DNA from: Anaeramoeba flamelloides
Taxonomy: Eukaryota > Metamonada > Anaeramoebidae
NCBI GenBank assembly: GCA_027625915.1
Contig: JANTQA010000036.1
Span: 9,073,001-9,137,000 of the forward strand
Length of the DNA stretch: 64,000 nt
Reading direction: 5' to 3'
Part shown: positions 58,550 to 64,000 of the stretch, one piece after another
How positions within the stretch are numbered: the first letter of the stretch is position 1
How the letters are laid out: every line of letters begins with the position of its first letter
Translations under genes and position numbers: made by a program
The notes under the pieces: model-generated
What the model saw: only the letters and a program-made list of their open reading frames with translations
Told to the model about the DNA's origin: nothing
Databases searched by the model: none

Positions 58550-61500
58550 ATGAGCAAATTAATAAACATCTCAATTGACAAAACAACAAACGAAGATTTG
58601 AGTAAGAAAAGAAACTTTCAAGATACAAACCAAACTGAGAGCAATGAGATCCAAAACCAACAAAAAAAAAAACGACGCACGCGATCGCGATGGGATTCGC
58701 AATCCAAAATCTCCAAGCCTGCTGAAACAAAAATAAAGCAACCAATTATTACGGGCCGAACACACGTACCATTTAGCCAGCCATTGGTTGTCAAATTGCC
58801 GAACAACCAATCGAGCCTTTTGGGCAAATTAGGCAGCGGTGGTTTGTCCCTTCTCCAGAGCAACAGTTTGCTCTCTACGCCCCTACAGTTGGTTAAGTCC
58901 AATAGTAATAGTATTAATAGTAACACGGGCATCCAGCCAGTCAAAACAAGTTTGATTCGAAAGTCGAGGTGGGAAGACAAGCCTACAACCAAAATGTCGA
59001 GTTGGACTGAAAAGGAAGGAGAGATCGGAAAGGCCGGAGAGGCGATCAAGGAGCCAAAGGCGGGGTTCCAAATGAACTGGGGCGAGACACCGAAGGTGCT
59101 TAACGCCGGGATGGAAACGCCGCTCGTTGTTTCTGGTGCGATGACGCCTGTTCTTGGCGCGCCGAGCTCGACGCTCTCAAAGCAAATACGGTATGAGCGC
59201 GACCTGATGATTCGTAATAAATACTTAAGCGACGAGGAGCTGGACAAGCTTTTACCAAAGGACGGATACAAGGTACTTGAGCCACCAAAGACGTATGTCC
59301 CGATCCGGACACCGTCAAGAAAGCTTACTGCGACTCCCTCGCCGATGATCTTTGGAACGCCGCTGTACAACATGCCCGACGAGAATAGCAACTATAGCAT
59401 GCAGGGCGGCGACAACCCCTTTAACATCCCGCAAACGCCGTCGCATTTGCCGTCATTTAAGCCCGAGGACATTCACTTTTTCCAGGCGCTGCTGGAGGAC
59501 AAAGAGGAAGACGAGTTGGACGAGGAGGAATTCCGAGACCGGATGATCATGGAATTAATCTTGAAGGTCAAAAACGGCACGCCGCCCATTCGAAGGAAGG
59601 CCCTAAGAACCCTCACGAACAAGGCAAGGAACTTTGGCGCGGGCCCCCTTTTTGATCTGATTTTGCCGTTATTAAGCTCGCCCTCGCTCGACGAGCAGGA
59701 GCGGCATTTGCTTGTCAAGCTGGTTGATCGGATCCTCTACAAATTAAACGACTTGGTGAAGCCCTACACCAAAAAGATTCTGGACGTCATTGAGCCGCTC
59801 ATTGTGGACAAGGATTACTATGCAAGGATTGAAGGAAGGGAAATACTGAGCAACCTGGCGAAGGCAGTCGGGCTCTCGACGATGATCAATTCGATGCTGC
59901 CGTCCTTCAAAGACGAAAACGAATCGGTGCGAGACACCACCGCCAAGGCGTTTGCCGTTATTGCCAATGCGCTGGGCATACCGTCATTATTGAAATTTAT
60001 GAAGGCGCTCAGCATCAGCAAAAAGTCGTGGAAAATGCGGCACACGGGGATCAAAATTGTGCAACAGATCGCGGTCCTGATGGGGTCCAACGTTTTGCCG
60101 CACCTCACATCGCTCATCGAGATCATCGCCGTTGGGCTCAATGATTCGGAGCAAAGGATCAAAATCATTACGGCGCATGCAATCGCCTCATTGGCCGAGG
60201 CCAGTGCGCCCTACGGAATCGAATCCTTTGACGAGGTGCTCAAGCCGCTGTGGCTCGGCATCAGAGAGCAAAGATCGAAGGGGCTCGCCGCCTTTTTAAA
60301 GGCCATTGGCTTCATTTTGCCGCTCATGGAGCCCGAGCACGCCTCAGTCTATTCAAAGCAACTAGTGCCCATTTTAATCAGGGAGTTCACCACATCAGAC
60401 GACGACATGAAAAGAATTGTGCTCATGGTGGTCCGGAAATGTGTCAACACTGAGGGCGTTGATCCAGAATACCTTAAAAAGGAACTAATCCCGCCGTTTT
60501 TTAAAAACTTTTGGATCAGAAGGTCCGCGATCAAAAAAAATTCTCGGCACCTCGTAGACACAACAGTGGAGCTTGGCGCAAAGGTCGGCAGCTCCATTAT
60601 CTTGGACAAGATCGTTGTCCATCTGAAGGACATGTCAGAGATCTTCCGGAGAATGGTGATGCAGTGCATCCAAAAGCTTTTGTCCAAAACGGGCACGTCG
60701 GAAATCGATCAAAGGCTCCAGGAATTGTTAATTGATGGGTGTCTTGTGGCGTTCCAAGAGCCGATCACAGACGACGGGAGAATAATCATCGGCGGGTTCA
60801 AAACAATTCTGGAGACACTCGGGAAACGCTCAAAGCCCTACTTGCATCAAATTGGTACAATCATCTCGTGGAGACTCGAGAATATGGTTCCGAAGATCCG
60901 TCAGCAGGCGGTGGAACTGATCAGAGTGACAGCGCCAATTATGCAGCTGTGCGAAGAACGCAAATTGCTCAACCATTTCGGGCAGGTGCTATACGAATTT
61001 TTGGGGGAGGAATACCCGGAGGTGCTTGGGAGCCTGATCGGCGCCCTCAAGTCCATTGTGGAAGCCGTTGGGATCGAAAAAATGAACCCGCCAATTGTGG
61101 ACATTTTAACCCGGCTGACGCCAATTTTGAAAAATAGACACGAAAAGGTGCAGCAAAATTGCATTGAGCTCATCGGGTTGATAGCCGAAGAGGGCGCATC
61201 GCACGTGTCCTCACGCGAATGGATGAGAATCTGCTTTGAATTAATCGAAGCGCTCAAGGCAAAAAAGAAATTAATCCGAAAGGCCACGGTGAAAACCTTT
61301 GGATCCATTGCGAAGGCCATTGGCCCACAGGACGTGCTTTTAGCCCTACTCAATAATTTGAAGGTGCAAGACAGAACCCATAGATTATTTACGACTGTTG
61401 CCATTTCGATCATCTCTCAGGCCTGTGGCCCATTCACCACTTTGCCAGCGATACTTAACGAATTTAAAGTCCCCGACCAAAATGTCAAATCTGGTGTCTT

Positions 61501-62074
61501 GAAATCTCTTGGCTTCATCTTTGAGTATATTGGCGAATCTTCAAAGGACTACATCTATTCCGTCGTGACATTACTTGAAGACGCACTCTCCGATCACCAT
61601 CTTGTGCATCGGCAATTAGCCTGCAATGTCGTGAAATCTTTGGCGACAGCTTGCACAGGCCTTGGATGTGAAGACGCACTCACCCATCTTTTCAATTTCC
61701 TGTGGCCAAACGTATTTGAATTGAAAACTCCACATCTTATCAATTCAGTCTATGAAGCTATCGAAGCACTAAGAATAGCGCTCGGGCCCTATCGCATTTT
61801 GCAGCACGTCCTACAGGGGATTTTCCATCCTGCAAGAAAGGTAAGATCAGTAATGTGGAAAATTTATGGAATGAATTATTTTTACGAGCAGGATGCACTA
61901 ATCCCTTTTTATCCTAGAATCGATGATGATGTTTGGGTTAATGGTAGACTCGTAAAGGGTATTGAGTCGCAGGCACTTGTAGAACACCAAAAGGGGAAAA
62001 TTGAAGAAATTACCGAAAACTCTCATGTAATAGAAAATACTTATGTTAGAACACAATTGGAATATTTAATCTAA
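58550..62074 (+). CDS. SF3B1: Splicing factor 3B subunit 1 (U2 snRNP SF3b scaffold)
   Basis: The HEAT-repeat scaffold of SF3b, which clamps the U2 snRNA-branch-point duplex. It is single-exon and 1174 residues, against about 1304 in human; the shortening is in the disordered N-terminal half. Two U2AF-ligand-type motifs are visible: RSRWD (W48) and RKSRWE (W141). Few TP repeats remain (WGETP, METP, MTP). The p14/SF3B6-binding block [11 protein letters not shown]...GYKVL (about 225-243) and [15 protein letters not shown] are strongly conserved. HEAT repeats run from about residue 325 to the end, with near-identical stretches such as [50 protein letters not shown] and [13 protein letters not shown]. 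The C-terminus RTQLEYLI matches the human RYELDYIL. Its middle (about 58950-61450) is far richer in G and C than any other gene here. AATAAA follows at 62127-62132. Confidence 0.97.
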   Translation: MSKLINISIDKTTNEDLSKKRNFQDTNQTESNEIQNQQKKKRRTRSRWDSQSKISKPAETKIKQPIITGRTHVPFSQPLVVKLPNNQSSLLGKLGSGGLSLLQSNSLLSTPLQLVKSNSNSINSNTGIQPVKTSLIRKSRWEDKPTTKMSSWTEKEGEIGKAGEAIKEPKAGFQMNWGETPKVLNAGMETPLVVSGAMTPVLGAPSSTLSKQIRYERDLMIRNKYLSDEELDKLLPKDGYKVLEPPKTYVPIRTPSRKLTATPSPMIFGTPLYNMPDENSNYSMQGGDNPFNIPQTPSHLPSFKPEDIHFFQALLEDKEEDELDEEEFRDRMIMELILKVKNGTPPIRRKALRTLTNKARNFGAGPLFDLILPLLSSPSLDEQERHLLVKLVDRILYKLNDLVKPYTKKILDVIEPLIVDKDYYARIEGREILSNLAKAVGLSTMINSMLPSFKDENESVRDTTAKAFAVIANALGIPSLLKFMKALSISKKSWKMRHTGIKIVQQIAVLMGSNVLPHLTSLIEIIAVGLNDSEQRIKIITAHAIASLAEASAPYGIESFDEVLKPLWLGIREQRSKGLAAFLKAIGFILPLMEPEHASVYSKQLVPILIREFTTSDDDMKRIVLMVVRKCVNTEGVDPEYLKKELIPPFFKNFWIRRSAIKKNSRHLVDTTVELGAKVGSSIILDKIVVHLKDMSEIFRRMVMQCIQKLLSKTGTSEIDQRLQELLIDGCLVAFQEPITDDGRIIIGGFKTILETLGKRSKPYLHQIGTIISWRLENMVPKIRQQAVELIRVTAPIMQLCEERKLLNHFGQVLYEFLGEEYPEVLGSLIGALKSIVEAVGIEKMNPPIVDILTRLTPILKNRHEKVQQNCIELIGLIAEEGASHVSSREWMRICFELIEALKAKKKLIRKATVKTFGSIAKAIGPQDVLLALLNNLKVQDRTHRLFTTVAISIISQACGPFTTLPAILNEFKVPDQNVKSGVLKSLGFIFEYIGESSKDYIYSVVTLLEDALSDHHLVHRQLACNVVKSLATACTGLGCEDALTHLFNFLWPNVFELKTPHLINSVYEAIEALRIALGPYRILQHVLQGIFHPARKVRSVMWKIYGMNYFYEQDALIPFYPRIDDDVWVNGRLVKGIESQALVEHQKGKIEEITENSHVIENTYVRTQLEYLI

Positions 62075-62126
62075 TGTTCGTTGTCTCCTTGAGATTTTTT
62101 TTTTTTTTTTTTTGAAATCATAATTT

Positions 62127-62132
62127 AATAAA
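62127..62132 (+). terminator. Likely poly(A) signal of SF3B1
   Basis: AATAAA about 55 bases after the SF3B1 stop, following a 19-base T run. In such AT-rich DNA the hexamer is common by chance, so the position is the main support. Confidence 0.4.
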
Positions 62133-62780
62133 GAACAAATGTCAATAATTTTTATAAAATCTTATTTAAATTATTGTTTTTTATTTCTCACAAGATTATA
62201 TAAAATATTGGTTTTTATTAAATATAACAGTCGTCATTGAAGAGGTGAGCAAAATTTTTCCAATATATTATTATTGATCGGTAATGTTTTAATATTACCC
62301 AGAAAGATTAATTTGTTGGTCATTTTTGGATGCCAAGACGAATGACGTGAGTTATTGTTCGATAAAAATCAAGTTACAATTAAAAAAAAAAAAAAAAATA
62401 CTTGTTTTGGATCATTTTATTTTAAAGAAATCATGAAGAAAAAAAGAATAAAAATATTAAAAAAGAAAAAAAAATCTTGGAATTTAATAAATACACCAAA
62501 ATATAAAATAAAAATAATTTTTTTTTATATAGTACTTACTTTTCATTTTCTTTTTTTTTTTTTTTTTTTTGCTATTTTGATCAGATTTGGTTATTGAGAG
62601 TTAATTTAATTGTTTACAATCTCTAAATATAACAAATAAGTTTCTGGTTATCATTTTTCATATTTGATAAGAATTTTACAAATTACATACAATTTAAATC
62701 ACCCATAGAATTGTTGTTAGTACTGATGGTATAGTTTTTGCTCATTAAGTTTTTTTCATTTTCTCTTTTTTTTTTTTTTT

Positions 62781-62979
62781 TCAAATCTTGTTTTTAGATT
62801 TTTCCCTTAAATAAATAATTGAGTAACATTTTATGATCTTTTCAGTTTCTGCACTTTTATTTTTTACTTGATCTTGCTTAGAATCTAAATTTTTAAATAT
62901 TCCTCCCTTTTTTTCCTCATCGGTTTGTATATTTCCACAAGTACTATCTAACAATTCTTCCAAATTGAAATCAGATAAT
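62781..62979 (-). CDS. Candidate last exon of an unknown gene
   Basis: After an AG at 62981-62980 the minus strand reads LSDFNLEELLDST, then a charged, Lys/Glu/Asp-rich stretch (QTDEEKKGGIFKNLDSKQDQ) and stops at 62781. The composition is more protein-like than the random frames nearby, which are Phe/Ile/Asn/Lys strings. DFNLEELLD is an acidic amphipathic helix. No upstream exon was found before the right edge, and no family is recognised. It could equally be a decayed or chance frame. Confidence 0.3.
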
Positions 62980-63035
62980 CTTTAATTATTTATGGGGTTA
63001 TGTATTAAATTTAGCAAATTTACAAATAAAATATA

Positions 63036-63470
63036 ACCGTTCTCGAAAAAAAGTGAAACAGGGAAAAAACTGAAACACTGGTTTTTCATTCGGGAAATTA
63101 CTAAAAATGAAAACAAATAGTAAAATCAATTAAAATAAGGAATTAATTAACTTCAAAGAATAATCCAGTATATTATTTTCAATCAAATTGACAAACACAA
63201 TTTAAATCTACTTTCATATCGAAATTTTTTTATGTGTTTTGGATCTCTCAAAAGTAGTCAATTATTTGAAAAAAATTTTAATAATTGATCAATCGAAGAA
63301 AAATACTATACTAAAAAATAGTATAAAAACTGTTATTATGTTGAATCCTTCATTTAGTCTTTATTTATTTATCCTCTTATTAATTGATCGGATTTTCAGT
63401 TTATATTAATGTTCACAATCAAAAACAGTGTTTCAGTTTTTTCCCTGTTTCACTTTTTTTCCAGAATGGT
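63036..63470. mobile_element. DNA-transposon-like element with near-identical 45-bp inverted ends
   Basis: The left arm 63036-63080 and right arm 63426-63470 differ at only 2 of 45 positions; both carry AAGTGAAACAGGGAAAAAAC. TA flanks both sides (63034-63035, 63471-63472). The 345-base interior is A/T-rich and non-coding. Compared with the other elements in the window, the arms are the best preserved. Confidence 0.75.
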
Positions 63471-64000
63471 TAATTCTTATACTTTTTATTATTATTACTA
63501 TTTATAGTATTTTATATCTATACACTTTTTATAATTTGAAAGAATGGTTTCAAAATTATATATTGAAACAAAAAAAAATAAAATAAAACTAATTAAAATG
63601 GATTTAAATTGTTGTTATTTTGTTAAAATTATCAATTTAACATTATAAAAAAAAATTAATCATAAGAAACTAACTATTCTGTCTTTTTATAGCCGTTTTA
63701 AAAAAGTTTTCTGTTTTTTTTTTTGAGATTATCAGTATTATTACTTTTAAAAATTTTTCTATTTTTATCAAGTGTGGACAATTTTTTTTAAAATATATAT
63801 TTCCTTTTGACTCCAATACCAATTTAAAGGTTGATTATTCGCTTTATTCAAATAGAAAACTTTCAAAAAGTTTTTACAAAAGTATTTACTTTTTCAAGAT
63901 GAAATAGGTTATTCACTTTTTAATTATGAAATGATTTAAAAGGTCTGATATTTCAAAAATGATCAAAAAATCAAAAAAATACTAAATCAAAAATTTTGTT

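Larger units (their letters stand above)
62075..64000. other. Region after SF3B1 to the right edge
   Basis: It holds T runs, a likely poly(A) signal (AATAAA at 62127), a candidate minus-strand terminal exon (62781-62979) and a small transposon-like element (63036-63470). Nothing else was recognised to the right edge. Confidence 0.55.

Noticed and set aside
58618-61413. Long open frames on the minus strand across SF3B1
   Set aside because: They are shadows caused by the GC-rich codon use of SF3B1; none resembles a protein family.
62329-62352. Short ATG-started piece ending in a GTGAGT donor downstream of SF3B1
   Set aside because: Only about 17 bases of frame, with no acceptor or downstream exon seen.

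Overview
This window comes from the nuclear genome of a very AT-rich, intron-bearing eukaryote. I infer a free-living amoeboid protist, because the proteins carry N-, K- and E-rich low-complexity runs, genes are far apart, and non-coding DNA is dominated by A/T homopolymers. Anaeramoeba-like metamonads or another amoebozoan-like lineage would fit, but the sequence alone does not settle this. Introns are GT-AG, and the standard code fits every gene (TAA and TAG are both used as stops).

Eight genes are supported. From left to right they are: a ribosomal stalk protein P1 running off the left edge (-); a five-exon BAR-PH-ArfGAP-ankyrin protein of the ACAP type (+, 7547-22021); a long coiled-coil protein of unknown role (+, 24266-26165); a two-exon F-box/WD40 SCF receptor-type protein (-, 29883-34073); an unrecognised charged and hydrophobic 305-residue protein (-, 40191-41108); a 944-residue protein with a calponin-homology head, a huge Ser-Asp/Glu tract, an SR/HKSK-type basic tract and a C-terminal globular region (+, 47326-50160); the ESCRT-III protein VPS60/CHMP5 (+, 53798-54600); and the U2 snRNP subunit SF3B1 (+, 58550-62074). 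A possible last exon of a ninth gene lies at 62781-62979 (-). The genes are unrelated housekeeping, trafficking, ubiquitin and splicing functions, so no operon or pathway logic links them.

The exon models were built by hand. The ACAP-type, F-box/WD40, VPS60, P1 and coiled-coil models all keep frame across their splice sites. The ACAP-type gene has introns of 287, 5112, 2558 and 4217 bases, and the F-box/WD40 gene has one of 2631 bases. These long introns, like the 2-6 kb intergenic gaps, are largely old dispersed repeats and small foldback (MITE-like) DNA elements. I recognise about a dozen families: a 196-bp palindromic element with TA flanks in three equal-length copies, several elements bounded by TTAA, one with CACTACAAGG termini, one with nearly identical 45-bp inverted ends, and multi-copy 0.5-1.2 kb repeats.

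The points most worth a second look are: a 43-bp segment that lies in opposite orientations in two otherwise collinear 1.3 kb repeats; the strikingly GC-rich middle of SF3B1 in an otherwise very AT-rich window; the CH/Ser-acidic/SR-like protein architecture; a weak 5' splice site followed by a long CA repeat in the PH-domain intron; and a short 5S-rRNA-like segment inside that same intron. No tRNA genes, CRISPR arrays or virus-derived elements were recognised.
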